A stretch of 64,000 nt of DNA from Notospermus geniculatus (taxonomy: Eukaryota > Nemertea > Pilidiophora > Heteronemertea > Lineidae). The DNA lies in the NCBI GenBank assembly GCA_002633025.1, contig NMRB01000483.1, positions 65,966 through 129,965 on the forward strand. Reading direction: 5' to 3'. The notes under the pieces are model-generated. The model had not been told where the DNA came from and did no database searches. It saw only the letters and a program-made list of their open reading frames with translations. The position numbers and the translations under genes were made by a program. This document shows, piece by piece, positions 1-17,149 of the stretch. Position 1 is the first letter of the stretch; each line of letters opens with the position of its first letter.

Positions 1-321
1 TATCTGGGCTGCAGTGTGTGAACCAAAGTGACATGACAATATTATAGGTAGGCCTCGAGATGCTATTTGCTATGCTCTGTACAAGGCCTTGGTGTCTGCA
101 TAGGCCTATGTATGCATCAGATTGTCCTCCCATCAATCAGGTAGCCTCGTTTAGGGGCCATCTCAAAATTACATTTTGAGATTGCAAAAAAGACGAATTG
201 ACTTCATCTTTACCCTGACCCCCTCCCCATGAAAGGATGAAGTGGGCACTTGACATTGGCTTGAATATGTGTCTCCTCAGGCTTTCCTCCATGTTATACT
301 CGGTAACCTCAAAAGGGTATA
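1..321. other. non-coding stretch
   Basis: No convincing coding region, RNA gene or repeat is visible here. It is ordinary AT-moderate intergenic sequence that precedes the foldback element. Confidence 0.5.
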
Positions 322-1050
322 TATTAAGTACGGAACGGAACGGAACGGAATCGTGGTTGCAAACGGAATGTAAAATACGGACTGACCCTGAAACTGGAAC
401 GGAACAAAGTTAATCTTTATTTCATTTCAAGTGGACAGTGCCGCGCTGTTATGTAAATTCGTTCTATATGTTTGTGGTGAGCTCAACTCTAAGGTCTTGC
501 CAATCTTTGTTGGTGTAGTGCTTTAGTGATGGGTTCGATTCTATTTTGGGTTTGGGGTAGGCCTACTAGCCTGCTGTTGGCGATTGGTTCGGTAATTGGG
601 TAGTCTCACCTTATTGTAATTGGGATAAGACAATTCTTTAGTTGTGTGAGTTCGATTCTTTTACCGGTCACTCTGGTGGGGTAGTGCGTTAGTGGTTGGT
701 TCGATTACTGGCCGCTACGTTTATTGGAATGGGGTAGGCCTTCCCTACCAGAGGGACCGCCAAGACCAAAGAATGAAATCAACTACTGAAGCAATATACC
801 ATCCCCACAGGCAAAAAGGAACTCCATACTAACTCCGATATAGAATCGAACCCACCACAAATGCATTGCCCCAATAAAGTAAACAGCACGACCTAATTGA
901 GCTTAATACCAACATAACAGAACGAACCCAACATCACAGCACAGCGCTATCATTAAGATTAGCTCTCTTGCGTTCCAGTTACAGGGTCGGTCCGTCTTTT
1001 GCATTCCGTTTGCAACCGCGATTCCCTTCCGTTCCGTTCCGTACTTAATA
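322..1050. mobile_element. 730-bp foldback element with ~80-bp inverted ends and TTAA termini
   Basis: The left end (tattaagtacggaacgg) is repeated inverted at the right end (ccgttccgtacttaata). Pairing continues inward for about 80 bp, to roughly 400 and 970, with few mismatches. Both ends carry TTAA, the target preferred by piggyBac-type transposons, but the pairing runs across the TTAA, so it could be part of the terminal repeat. The interior has no transposase reading frame. I infer a non-autonomous DNA transposon; the superfamily is uncertain. Confidence 0.8.
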
Positions 1051-2434
1051 ACTACCTACCTCAAAACATTGAATTTCCCCGAAGTTGACGACCTCTGTTA
1101 AACCTTTGGACACTTTCAATATTTAATATGGCTGGTTTCAATTTGGGTCGTTTCAATAGTTCCAAGGTTTTGAGGTTACTGTGTGCACTGTGTTGTTTCA
1201 TACAAGTGAAGGGAACACCATCAGGCCTGCGACCTTGTCTGTTCTCTTGGCAGCAGTATTAACTAACATATATGACACTCCGCTGGAAAAGTGTGCCGCT
1301 TGGTGACAGTAATAAACAGAATGGGGTCGAAATACCATCAGAGTTCGCCTTTGGTCTTGGATCTTGAAATTCGGTCTTGGATCTTGGATCTCGGATCTTG
1401 GATCTTGAATTAGGGTGTCCCAAGAATCTTTGGCTGGACTGATTTATTGCTCAGAACAGAAGTTAACATTTTGTAAGGGATTGTTTGAACAATTGAACAT
1501 TTTGTTTTATGTTGAAAAATCAGAAAATCTGCAGTTTTGCTTTAACGCACAGGTGCTGTTGTCATGATTTTGGTTCTTTCGGTGTGATAGGCCTACATGT
1601 AGCAGGCATACAAGTAAAGCTGGTTACCATAATTTTCAACTTCCTAATGTACATGTAATGGTGTTCAATAAAAACTACTGGTCGTCACAATATGATATGG
1701 TTTGGTGTAGTTTACAATCCAAAAGTGCAATATATCGATCATTTTGACGTAGAGGTGGGCAGATAAGAATGGAAATATTCAAGTGGTGACACCTGTTGTT
1801 TTAAAATCTTACTAATTTATTTTGATCGGTGTCGTTGCACCAGGAGTGCGGAGGCACTTTAATAAGATAGCTTTGTGCCTTCATAAAATGGCAATTTAAT
1901 TTCCATCATGCGACGTAAAAATTGCTGATATCAAGTCGTTTCATAGTTCGCCTCGGTCGCCAGCTCTTTCTGCGGTCGATGACACAGCTTGTAGTGAAAT
2001 ACACATGGCATGTTGATGAACAATGAGCTGTTGCCATGTATATTGACAAATATGCTAGCGTAAGGTCTTCGACCGCACTCTATTTACAATTGAAATGAAG
2101 CCTGTAAAGTTGTGGAATGGCTGCGAGTGAACTCATCGGATGTTGATGTCAAATATCGTACAGCATCCCTTTTCATCTTTGTTATTCTCGATCACATTGC
2201 CCTTTTCGTCCTTGTTATTGGCATCTTCTCGGAATGATGCCAAGGTCGTATGATAGAATGGATCAGGCTTCATTATTCATTTCTCTCATAATATCAGGTT
2301 CAAAGAGTTTTGTTGTTTATTATGGTAGAACACAACAGACATATCTGTCAGAGGACAACTTTATGAAGGAACACCAGATTCAGTCCCACATTGATCATGT
2401 GTCAGTGTTCAGTGAAGGAGGACAGCACAGCAGT
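1051..2434. other. intergenic sequence, no gene seen
   Basis: Only a short run of ggatcttgg-like repeats (about 1357-1415) stands out. The open frame at 2234-2440 has no recognisable domain and runs into the minisatellite, so I do not call it a gene. Confidence 0.4.
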
Positions 2435-2735
2435 CCATAAGGTGTCCTCAGTTGGAAGGTTCCATATGGTGTCCTCAGTTGGAAGGTTCCGTAAGGTGTC
2501 CTCAGTTGGAAGGTTCCGTAAGGTGTCCTCAGTTGGAAGGTTCCGTAAGGTGTCCTCAATTGGAAGGTTCCATAAGGTGTCCTCAGTTGGAAGGTTCCGT
2601 AAGGTGTCCCCAGTTGGAAGGTTCCATGAGGTGTCCCCAGTTGGAAGGTTCCATAAGGTGTCCCCAGTTAGAAGGTTCCATGAGGTGTCCTCAGTTGGAA
2701 GGTTCCATAAGGTGTCCTCAGTTGGAAGGTTCCAT
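2435..2735. repeat. 27-bp minisatellite, about 11 copies
   Basis: A 27-base unit built around gtgtcctcagttggaagg and ttccataag repeats head to tail with one or two substitutions per copy. Because 27 is divisible by three and the unit lacks stops in several frames, long repetitive open frames appear on both strands. They have no start context, splice sites or domain, so they are by-products of the repeat. Confidence 0.95.
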
Positions 2736-4365
2736 TGCACTTAATTTGTGGTGTGTGACATTGTGGACAAAATATGCCATATTTCTGCTCTGACATTCCT
2801 GAGTTGACCTACTGCCCAGCTGAACTCTTTAGGGTAGGGGTCACCATAGGGTCGTGGACAATGGCAACGCCCAAAGTAACCAGGACACCTGGGACATCAT
2901 GACAAAGGGACATGCTGACCACTGACAGGGACAGAGGACGTCTTGGGTCACCTTATTTCTATCCATATTCATTGTTGGGAATTTATTGTCATGTTTGGTA
3001 TTGTTGATGTCATTGTGGGTATTTTCCTAAATCTTGATCTAAAATCGTGATCAGCTGGCCTACTGAACGAATGAACTTCAACAATCCTGTTTTGTAACTA
3101 TTGGGCTGGATTTGTCAGTTGTTTGGATTGGGTGGGGCTGTTGGCCTACTGATCCAGAGTTGGCGAGTAATGTCATTATTGTTTCATAAGCCAAAAACCT
3201 TCAACATGACATCCATTGACACTTCTAAAATAGGACAGACTTCAAGATTGTGGAATTTGGGGTCAGAGGTTCTCCTAATGAGGGCTTTATTAATTTAGCG
3301 CTCCTGAACATTACGTTTTCCTTCAATAAGACCATAAGACCCTCTTTAAAAAAATGGCCGACTTTGGCAAGGTAGCTTTGTCCACATTTTTTGAGAATTT
3401 TCTCAGAATTTGACAAATATTTCAATGCATATCCTTGACATTGGTATTACAAACAAACTTTCTTCAAATAATATGCGGAGAAACATTACACAAAAATATG
3501 TTGTCTGCTCCAGCATTGAAAGCAGACGCAGTTGTTTACAACCCCTTGCTGTTAACCTTGGCCTACTACTTTACCTACATTGCAGACTAAAAACTGTGCC
3601 ACCGAGTTATTGGATAACGTTATGTATTATTTTGGATTCGGTTCAACTTTCCAATATTACAAAAACCTCTCTATACCTGATGTCTACATGTACTCAGTGG
3701 GATATGTCTTGCCTTCCTTTCTGAAAACCCCTAAAATAAGGACATCGACAGTCATTGCCTGCTGTTGATGAGTGCTTGCCTTCTCTTGGTGCCTAGATCT
3801 TTTAATTAAAACGCTTGCAGTTGGTAAAAATTGAGAAAAAAAATGTAGGGCTCTATCATCACAGATGATGTGCAAAATATAGTACATGTACCAGGTGTTG
3901 TGGCGTTTTTTAGTCAACGCTTTTGTCTGTTAAAAATCATGAATTCAGATAATTGGTAATTAGGCCTACAAGCCTACTTATTGTAAGAGCTCTTGACACC
4001 GAAATTTGCATGAAAATCCGCTGCAGGGCTGGATCACCTGCGGATTACTCACGCCCCCTTTTATCTGGGAAATTGTGGCGCATATTTCCGATTGCTGATG
4101 TGAAATGAAATGTAGGGCAGGTCTGATTGATTTTTACAGGGCAATGACCTTGGACTGTGTTCGCGGAGGCAAACAAGTGGGTGCTGCCATCTGTTGACTG
4201 GCAGTAGAACTGAAATGAAGAGCATTAGAAGTTCAGAGAAGTACCAATAATAACATTATAGTCTTGAAACACCCTGAACCTGGTAAACCTATAAACAATG
4301 GAAATTTAATCTGCTGCATCCAGAATATCATAGACGTGTAATAAGGCATTACCGGGTAGGCCGAC
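2736..4365. other. intergenic sequence, no gene seen
   Basis: Several short open frames occur, none with domain character or splice signals. No long repeat is obvious. Confidence 0.4.
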
Positions 4366-4509
4366 CAGTGTTTCCGCCAGACAGTACACAGGGTACGCTG
4401 TGAGTACCCTCAAAGGAACAGAAAAGGGCCATTTTCTTTAATTTCATGGGGTGTTTTGCTGATTTTGAAGAACTGCATACCCTCAAAAATATTTCTGGCA
4501 GAAACCCTG
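4366..4509. mobile_element. small hAT-like MITE
   Basis: The ends read cagtgtttccgccaga and, inverted, tctggcagaaaccctg. The ~144-bp interior has no coding capacity. The CAG...CTG termini resemble hAT non-autonomous elements. Similar end words recur in the array at 32340-32695. Confidence 0.7.
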
Positions 4510-4701
4510 GTCGACAACAAATGGGCATTGATGATAAAATTGTACAAAACCAAGGATGCCTTTTAAGTTTGATGAAAAGTGTAGAGGCCTGAAGTACTAG
4601 TATTCCCAATGAGTTTCCAGAAGGACCGTTGACCTTAGATTTCCATTGAGCACCAAAAGGCCATGTGGGGATGTGATCAAGGACATCACATGGTTTCCCT
4701 A

Positions 4702-5118
4702 TAAGGCCACTTAAAAATAATAAATTGTTTTACATGGCCGCCCGCCTCAATTTTTTGGTGCCGCCTCAATTTTTTTTATATTTTATATTTTTCAAAAAGT
4801 CCATTTTTTTCATCCCAAAAACTGTTAGAGATCGTCAGTGCAAGCTCAGTCATGACAGCAACAAGTGCCCATGGGGGTGATTTGCTGCCCACAAAGTGGA
4901 AAAATGAGAGAGGCAACCAGAAGTGACCCTCAAAGTATAGAAGGGCTGTACAAAATGTTGAGATATTGAGAAATTAAAAGTAATTTCCAGTTGGTGATCT
5001 CTACTGTCCTTCTTCTTGTTAAGGAAAAATATAAAATATAAAATATAAAATGCCCTACTCACCAACATTTCAGAAGTTGGAGTCATGTAAAACAATTTAT
5101 TAATTTTAAGTGGCCTAA
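4702..5118. mobile_element. 417-bp MITE with ~34-bp inverted ends
   Basis: The left end (taaggccacttaaaaataat, then aaattgttttacatg) is matched inverted at 5084-5118 with a few mismatches. The interior holds T-rich and aaatat repeats and no gene. The superfamily is unresolved. Confidence 0.75.
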
Positions 5119-5359
5119 GCCTACTCATCAATTGCCCTTGTAGAATCTGGTTAGTAGATTGCCTTCAGGGGTCTCTAGGGTACTTCGGGTGAAAGTTAGG
5201 AAGGTCAAGCCCTCTTGAAATTGACATCTGTGTCTGATGCACCTGCCCTTGAGAACCCAGATGTAAAATTCCGAGGAATTTTAAAAGCGCACATGGATAG
5301 ATACCGGTACTCATAAAATCAGCTCAATTTATGTTGATACATTTGCCCTATTCTCAAAT

Positions 5360-5689
5360 CAGGGTTCGTACGCATCCTGGAAAACCTGGAATGTCATGGA
5401 ATTTTGAGTTAACAAAATCCAGGCCTGGAAATCCTTGAAAATCAGCGAAATTACCAAGATGTCCTGGAATTGTCATGGAAAATCGAGTCCCTTTCAAAAA
5501 AGAAAACAAAATCATTAAATAAAGACATCTGTGCATCAATTTGGCGGCGAGTGGGTTTGGGAAAGTACATGTATCTTGAAATTTTGTGCTTTCCATGCCG
5601 CAAAGTGTCCTGGAATTTTGCCATTCCTGCCCTGGAAAGTCCTGGAAATGTCATGGAAATTTGGGAGACAGGAGGTGTACAAACCCTGG
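5360..5689. mobile_element. 330-bp hAT-like MITE
   Basis: The ends are cagggttcgtacgc and tacaaaccctg. They are flanked by ctcaaatc on the left and gtcaaatc on the right, a probable 8-bp target duplication with one mismatch, as expected for hAT elements. The interior is rich in 'cctggaa' words in both orientations. The antisense open frames in it are phenylalanine/proline-rich repeats of that word and not a transposase. Confidence 0.7.
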
Positions 5690-6493
5690 TCAAATCAGGC
5701 GTGAAGCAATGAAAATTACAGAAGGGAAACTGTACCACCAAAGAACAGCATGTTTCATGCAAAATTGGTGCACAGAATGAGCATAATATGGGAGTAGTAT
5801 ACCTGATGCATGAATGATGCATTTGCATCAGATATGCCCTCACAAATGAAGTATGTTCGATGCACACAGTTCCAAAACTACAATAAAGTCAACCATATTA
5901 TGGTTGTTTTCTGTGAATTTTGTTATCGTTTTAAAAATCTTTAGGTATCCAGGGTCTTGGAATCCAAAACACTATTATTTTCCTAAAACTAAAGTTCTGA
6001 AGCCCCTGAAGTCAGTGCAGCTCTGAAATTCAATCTCAAAGCGTTCTCAAAACAGTTGATAAAACTTTTTTCACAGTGTTTGTTATCCAATGAACAACTT
6101 TCACACTGATCTCAAAGGTAAAAGTCAGAATATCTTCTCAAAGTCACTGCTAGCAGATATCATCCAACTTTAATGAATCAGATATGGCCAATTTTGTTAC
6201 CACAATGCCAAAAGGGTGCAATTAGGCACCACACCCGTCACAGAGACCTCTGTTTTGTACAACTGATCCGCTGGATCACGACTAGGGATTTCACTGACTG
6301 ATTAGCCATGTGGAGTTTCATACCACGGGCAAGTGACATCATAAGACATGGGTGTGAAATGCTCAGATTTATTCCAAGAACTCACGAGTCGTGATTTTGG
6401 TGATCCTGCCGCTGTATGTTTTGTTTTGTGTCCTTGTAGACCTCACATTCATATTTTACTTGAGATAATGTTGAGTCGAGAGCCAAGCACAAA

Positions 6494-6880
6494 CAAATAA
6501 ATAAATAAATGTAGAGCAGGAGGAAACCAGAAAAACTAAATAAATAAAATGTAGAGCAGGAGGAAACCAGAAAAAAAATAAATAAATGTAGAGCAGGACA
6601 GGAGGAAACCAGAAAAAAATAAACAAATAAATGTACAGCAGGGGGAACCAGAAAAAAATAAATAAATAAGTGTAGAGCAGGAGGAAACCAGAAAAAAAAT
6701 AAATAAATGTAGAGCAGGAGGAAACCAGAAAAAAAAATAAATAAATGTAGAGCAGGAGAGAACCAGAAAAAAAAATAAATAAATGTAGAGCAGGAGGAAA
6801 CCAGAAAAAAATAAACAAATGTAGAGCAGGAGAGAACCAGGAAAAAAATAAGTAAATAAATAAATATAGAGCAGGGGGAA
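6494..6880 (-). repeat. ~38-bp minisatellite derived from a SINE tail, about 10 copies
   Basis: The unit is gtagagcaggaggaaaccag followed by an A-rich stretch ending in ataaataaat. It lies directly at the 3' end of a reverse-oriented tRNA-derived SINE (6881-7012). The related SINE at 46290-46440 carries a single copy of the same motif (gtaggaggaaaccagag). The array therefore looks like an expansion of the SINE tail. The long minus-strand frames rich in Phe, Tyr and Ser across it are repeat artefacts. Confidence 0.85.
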
Positions 6881-7012
6881 GCCAGAGTGTGGAGAAAACC
6901 TGCTGTGTCGAAGACAGTCACTCATCACATGAAGAATATTGCAACTGGGGATCGAACGTGGAACCTCAGAGGTGGGAGGTGCTCGTGTTTCCACTACACC
7001 ACTCTGACGATA
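6881..7012 (-). mobile_element. tRNA-derived SINE
   Basis: Read on the minus strand it begins with an A-box-like tggtgtagtgg and continues to a B-box-like ggttccacgttcgatcccc. It ends in a body shared with 46290-46440 (gaaaccagag, ctgcwgtgtc). A mature tRNA fold is not preserved. Confidence 0.7.
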
Positions 7013-7629
7013 TTAAAATGGTGTTCTCCGGTCTAACTCGACCCCGTACTTTGTCATTGGATCCGGTTCGTTAAATCTCCGTCAGATCCCAAACTTTATT
7101 AGTCCGATGGACGACATTTGGCTATTAGCAATATACCACCGCTCATTGGTCGCTACCAATGGTCTTGTTACCGTGGAAATTAGCTTCATAAGAGAGACAA
7201 TGTTGGCATGCCACCGGGGCGACGCCGGAATGTAACGAAACAAAGAGACTCGGTAAGCCAGATTAAAGGGTGACGTTTCCGTTGTCAGTGCCCGTTAGGA
7301 ATTAGAAGTTCTCAAACTTTATCTAGCTAATATATTTGTTGTGATTTCCTGCCTGATATCTGAAGCTGACAGATGCCGCTAACTCACGATGACGTTGATT
7401 TCGGTAATGAGACCAGCGTTGTCAGTCATACGGGGGATGTTCATTAGAAGTCGGTCTGTTGACTTGTGGTTGTCAGGCGGACATCTTTGTGGGTCGAACA
7501 TTGAGCTGATTACGGACTCAACATCACTGCAACGTTTCTAGGGTTAGTAAAGTAGACAAGAAACAACAGCAAATGAACTTTGGCGATTTTCAGAAGTCCC
7601 TTTTCCTGTATGATGCTGCGATGAAAGCA
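7013..7629. other. intergenic sequence, no gene seen
   Basis: No coding or repeat signal that I can support. Confidence 0.35.
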
Positions 7630-7715
7630 AAAATAAAAGGTCGGATTCGGCGTCGGGCACCTCCGAGGTCGGTTCAATCCCGGTCGGACATGCATTCCAG
7701 TCTCCTGACATGCAG
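7630..7715 (+). mobile_element. tRNA-like SINE fragment
   Basis: The segment contains gaggtcggttcaatcccggt, a good RNA polymerase III B box preceded by a degenerate tRNA-like arm. The A box is weak, so this is probably an eroded SINE head. Confidence 0.45.
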
Positions 7716-7822
7716 TGACTTTCTTTTTGAAGAAATTTCTCTGAAATGAAACCTGTGCTCAAAACATTGCATCTATACCCACTGCATGTATGTGGTAAAA
7801 GTGGCCGTTCGCTTTTGTCTCC

Positions 7823-7974
7823 TGAGGAATCTGAGTTGTGATTCTTGGGAAAACGGAAAAAGCTATGCACTTGCAAATAGCAGGAATTATTTGTTGTGCT
7901 GTACAGAATAATCGCTGCAATTTGCAGCTTCATAGCTTTCACCATTTTCTCAAGGATCACAACTCAGATTCCTC
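7823..7974. mobile_element. 152-bp foldback MITE
   Basis: The left end tgaggaatctgagttgtgat is repeated exactly, inverted, at the right end (atcacaactcagattcctca). No coding capacity. Confidence 0.8.
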
Positions 7975-8716
7975 AATTGACGAAAACGAATAGCTCCTTT
8001 GACTGCGTATGAAAGCCATAGAGAAACTTCTGACCTAAACTTTAAAACTGATGATTCCAGCCACTTCCGACAAATATTCTCGACACCGCATTGGTCAACT
8101 CATTGCAAACTTAGTGTGATTATAATATCGAACGCATCCGCTACATGACTGCGCAGGTCCACCCATTGACTTTCATAACCCGGCATCTTCTCCACGCTCG
8201 TATCTGATTGGCTGGTTGGTTGACACATGCCATGCAGGTCGTCATCATCGTCTTTGTCTTAATTCAAGCAGTTCCTTATAATCTGTGTTCGCTCTCTTGG
8301 TGACCAGATTCATTCGTGGACCCAAACATCAACTCCGAGTGAAGTGACTTGGATGTGTCAATTTCAGAAAAGATTTCATAACGAATTTCATCGTCCTCTC
8401 AGACTTTGTCTTCACAAAGTGTTTTGTCAGTAGCATTCTCTGGATCATAGTTGCATCGTCAAAAAGTGATTTCATTTTGGTCTTGTCGATTTCAAACGTA
8501 TTGGACTTTGTTTCGGCATTTCCAATTGGATTGTGCATCTGAAAAGTTCACAGGAAAAGTCAATTTTTTGCCTGTTTGTTCAAAGTCTTGTTAATTGCAC
8601 TCTTGCGGTGGGATCGATTTCGATTGTCGTGCCTGCGAGAGCCTATCGACGTGAATTTGGAAAAGAAAAGTGATTGATCCTTACTCCCACGTGTCAATCT
8701 AAATTTCAATTCAAAA

Positions 8717-13997
<5,281 letters not shown>

Positions 13998-15401
13998 TTG
14001 TGCAATTAATGGTCTGTAGATATGAATCGTCCAACCTAAAATATGGTTATTAACTTATTGTCACCCGTCGGGTGTCCCGTATTGTTAAAATGAGTTGTTT
14101 GATAATGTATCATGATTCTATTTGGTGTGCTTCAAAGATGAGCTAGCTCCATAGTTTACCGATTAAAATACAAAATTTTGACGTCACAAAAACCTGAATA
14201 ATTTGCTGTGTTGTCATGGCAACCAAGAAATCTTTCTCAATTTAAAAAAACCATGTTGTGACAAACATTTTGGTGACCTGCTAGTGAGTAGGCCTACCTG
14301 AAATATGTGTGATTTTGACGCATAATTTCTTCAAATGTAATTTGGCTGATGGTGTCTCTTTGAACGCACTTCTAACAATGTTGTGTGGACTGTTTTAGTG
14401 CATTTTGTACTCATTGTTGTGCATTGAACCACTGAGACCATTCCACCCTAAGTTTGCCAAAGATCATGACGAATTAGATGGAATTGATATAGATTGACAT
14501 GTACCGGTACATCGGCATGTACATGCACACAGTAGGAGTACCGTCAATAGGCTGTGGAATGAGTTCTCTGGTTGTTAGCAGTGTTTGGCAATGTTCTGCC
14601 TCACTTTTTCGGGGCTTACAGTTGTGTGATATGGAGTCACAGAGTTTCACCCCAAAAGGAACTAGGCCTTCCAATGCAGATTTATGGCACAACCCCTCCA
14701 AACGGTGTTCTAGGCCAATGCCGTAAGAAAGAAGCCATCAGATTTTTGGTGCCGCGTACTTCTGGGTTGAAATTCGTGAACAATAAAGGAGTTGTGATGA
14801 AATGTCCATGATTAATATGTGATTAGGAGAAGTCTGAGGTGATTAGTGTTCTTAATCTTAGATTATTTTGTTGCAAGAATTTCTTGGCGAAAAGACGTAT
14901 GGTGTATCTAGTGATGGCGCTACCGACTCGCCACATCACCATTTATTCCTCGTCCTATGTGGCTCAGACTGATTTAATTTGGCTTTATTTATATCAGTGC
15001 GGAAGCTTCAAAGTATCGCCACATGGAGGCGTTGCGAGCAGTTGTCCCCCATCTTTTTTGACTTGAGAAGGGCGAGCCCGATGCCTGGGGATGCCAAGTG
15101 GTTGGTAAAATCTTAGAGAAATTCAAGTATAATTCCTCCAAGGTGGTAAAACTTGGGAGCAAATCCAATAATTGTGGACGAGAATATGTTTAATTATAAA
15201 GAAAAAAAAGTGCCATATTCTGTGCTTTAAGTGTGCTTCATTTTGGTGCTCTTGTTGATGGTCGCCATGGAAACTGTTTGTCTCGTTTTTGCGAAGTTTG
15301 AATTTGAATTCTTAATTTCTTTAATATGTGTTTTATGAATGGTTTATGTTGTGTTCAGTATGGTTACCGTGAATACCTCAAGAAAATGCTGAGATGGTAT
15401 T

Positions 15402-15613
15402 AGATCAGAGCCGAGGCTTCAACGCCTGTGTTAAATGATTTCTTCCCGTTGCTTGTAGTGTTCGTGATTGGCAATGTCATGCAGATCAGAGCCGAGGCTT
15501 CAACGCCTGTTTTAAATGATTTCTTCCCGTTGCTTGTAGCTTGGAGGAATTATACTGACCGTCAGTATAATTCCTCCAAGCTTGTAGTGTTCGTGATTGG
15601 CAATGTCATGCAG
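15402..15613 (+). repeat. 81-bp tandem duplication, second copy interrupted by a palindrome
   Basis: The segment beginning agatcagagccgaggcttca at 15402 recurs at 15483 and is nearly identical. Copy 1 reads ttgcttgtagtgttcg without interruption. Copy 2 carries about 46 extra bases at that point. Confidence 0.9.
15538..15582. repeat. 45-bp perfect palindrome inserted in one repeat copy
   Basis: Two 22-base arms (outer end agcttggagg, inner end atactgac) flank a single central C. Compared with the uninterrupted copy, gcttgta occurs on both sides of the insertion. The right arm matches agtataattcctccaag at 15126-15142, about 400 bp upstream in the same orientation. Confidence 0.9.
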
Positions 15614-16739
15614 TTTACAAATATGTGACCGAATGGAATTTTCACACATTTTGCAGTGGATCCAATGTTTTGTATAATAAACAGGCAATATAAAGAAATA
15701 TCTTCAACGACCAAGGGTTCATATGTCACTTCGTCTTTGGACTACAAGAGAAAGTGACCGTTGGGCTTGATATTTTGAGATGAAGAAAAGGGACTGAATT
15801 TGGGCAGCTCGGGAAAGCTGGACCTGGTGATATCCAAAACCCTTGGAAAAATTGACATTTTGATTCCCCAGGCGATAATTTTCTGAAGTTGTGTCTTTAC
15901 AGCTACGTATTTTTAAATATAATTGACCACAAGCAAACCTTGCCACAAATGCAGACCTAATAGAAAGCAAACAAAATGCAGACCTAATAGAAAGCAAACA
16001 AAATGCAGAGCTAAAAGATAGCATTTGGATGATAAATTTCCACTCTTCAACATGTTCTGTCTAACTTGGCCTTAATTTGTGTGCTCTACAAAGACATCGA
16101 AAAAGTTAGCTGTAAATTTATTGTAGGTTCTTAAATTATTTGAAGTATTCATAGTGTGTTAGAAATGTTTTTACCTTGTTGGTGACTAATGTGCCGATTT
16201 TAATAGATGCATGACCGGAGCCTGTCCCTGGGTTCTGTCCTGGATCCAAGGTTGGCATCACTGCGGCTGCTCTCATCTTTTACTTAAGTGGCTGCAGCGA
16301 TTTCTTACCTGGACCCCAGGTGCTACCACTAGGGACAAGGTTGCTTTGTCAATGTGTGTTAGATTGTTGATACTGATAGTGTGGTAGTTCCTAGTCTAGC
16401 AATAGATGGCATGATTGTGTCACTGTCCAATGAGGAGCAACATAACCAGGACAGAAATTAATTTAGCTACGTTTAATCAGGAAATGTGCCTATTTCTGAG
16501 TAAGGGTTTTTCAAACGACAACTCTGCCATCTTGTGCTAGATTTTCAAATACCAATTCTGCATGTGCATATTATATGACTTAATCTAAGTAATTTATTCG
16601 TGGTTTTGTCTAAAATATACTCCAACTGTCCTGCAGGTTGGAACGGTGAACCTTGCATCATCTTTTCGGATTTTTGTACGGCGTGCAATGTCCAAACTGG
16701 ATGTGAAAAAAAACTGTATCTCAATACTTTTGCAGGAAA

Positions 16740-16745
16740 AATAAA
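16740..16745 (+). terminator. candidate distal poly(A) signal of NR1D
   Basis: A canonical AATAAA lies at the end of the long non-coding stretch, before the region occupied by the convergent CCDC14 gene. A proximal copy is at 14782. Confidence 0.35.
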
Positions 16746-17034
16746 ACATTATTGAAAGTATTTTTGCCTTCGTGTTATTTGAAGCATTTGGCCTACATCA
16801 TGGCGTGGTGGCAGAGTTACTTCGTATTTGATTTTTTCGTCAGGGCCGAAGCCATAGCATTATTAGCCCTGGTAAGTATGGAAGAGGCCATCTCAAGCTG
16901 CTAATGTTCCTCACTTGTATTGGATGGGGTCTTTTTACTTGCTCATGCAAAGGGCAAGTAAATGAACAAGGCACCGAGGCTTACCGTAATACTGTCCCAT
17001 GCAACGGACGTGAAGGCCAGGGATGATGAATCGA

Positions 17035-17110
17035 ATATGGGCTGGGCTGGATTCCAACCCAGGACCTGAGCAAACGTGATAACCACTAGGCTATCAAGGC
17101 ATGGTGGGAA
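17035..17110 (-). mobile_element. tRNA-like SINE head
   Basis: On the minus strand a tagcctagtggtta A-box-like word and a B-box-like segment ending in ggttggaatcc are about 30 bp apart. This indicates a degenerate tRNA-derived SINE. Confidence 0.5.
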
Positions 17111-17149
17111 GGTGGTGTTAGAAATGATTCAATAGATGGCACCACTGCA

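Larger units (their letters stand above)
13998..16760 (+). other. presumed NR1D 3' UTR and downstream region
   Basis: No coding exon is evident after the stop codon. Polyadenylation signals AATAAA lie at 14782-14787 and 16740-16745, so the transcript may have a short and a very long 3' UTR. The stretch contains a SINE-body fragment, an 81-bp tandem duplication and a perfect palindrome. Transcript extent is inferred, not shown. Confidence 0.4.

Noticed and set aside
2391-2793. Overlapping repetitive open frames on both strands
   Set aside because: They are translations of a 27-bp minisatellite, with no start context, domain or splice evidence.
6382-6994. Long minus-strand Phe/Tyr/Ser-rich frames resembling a membrane protein
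   Set aside because: They arise from the A-rich SINE-tail minisatellite; the apparent hydrophobic repeats follow the repeat period.
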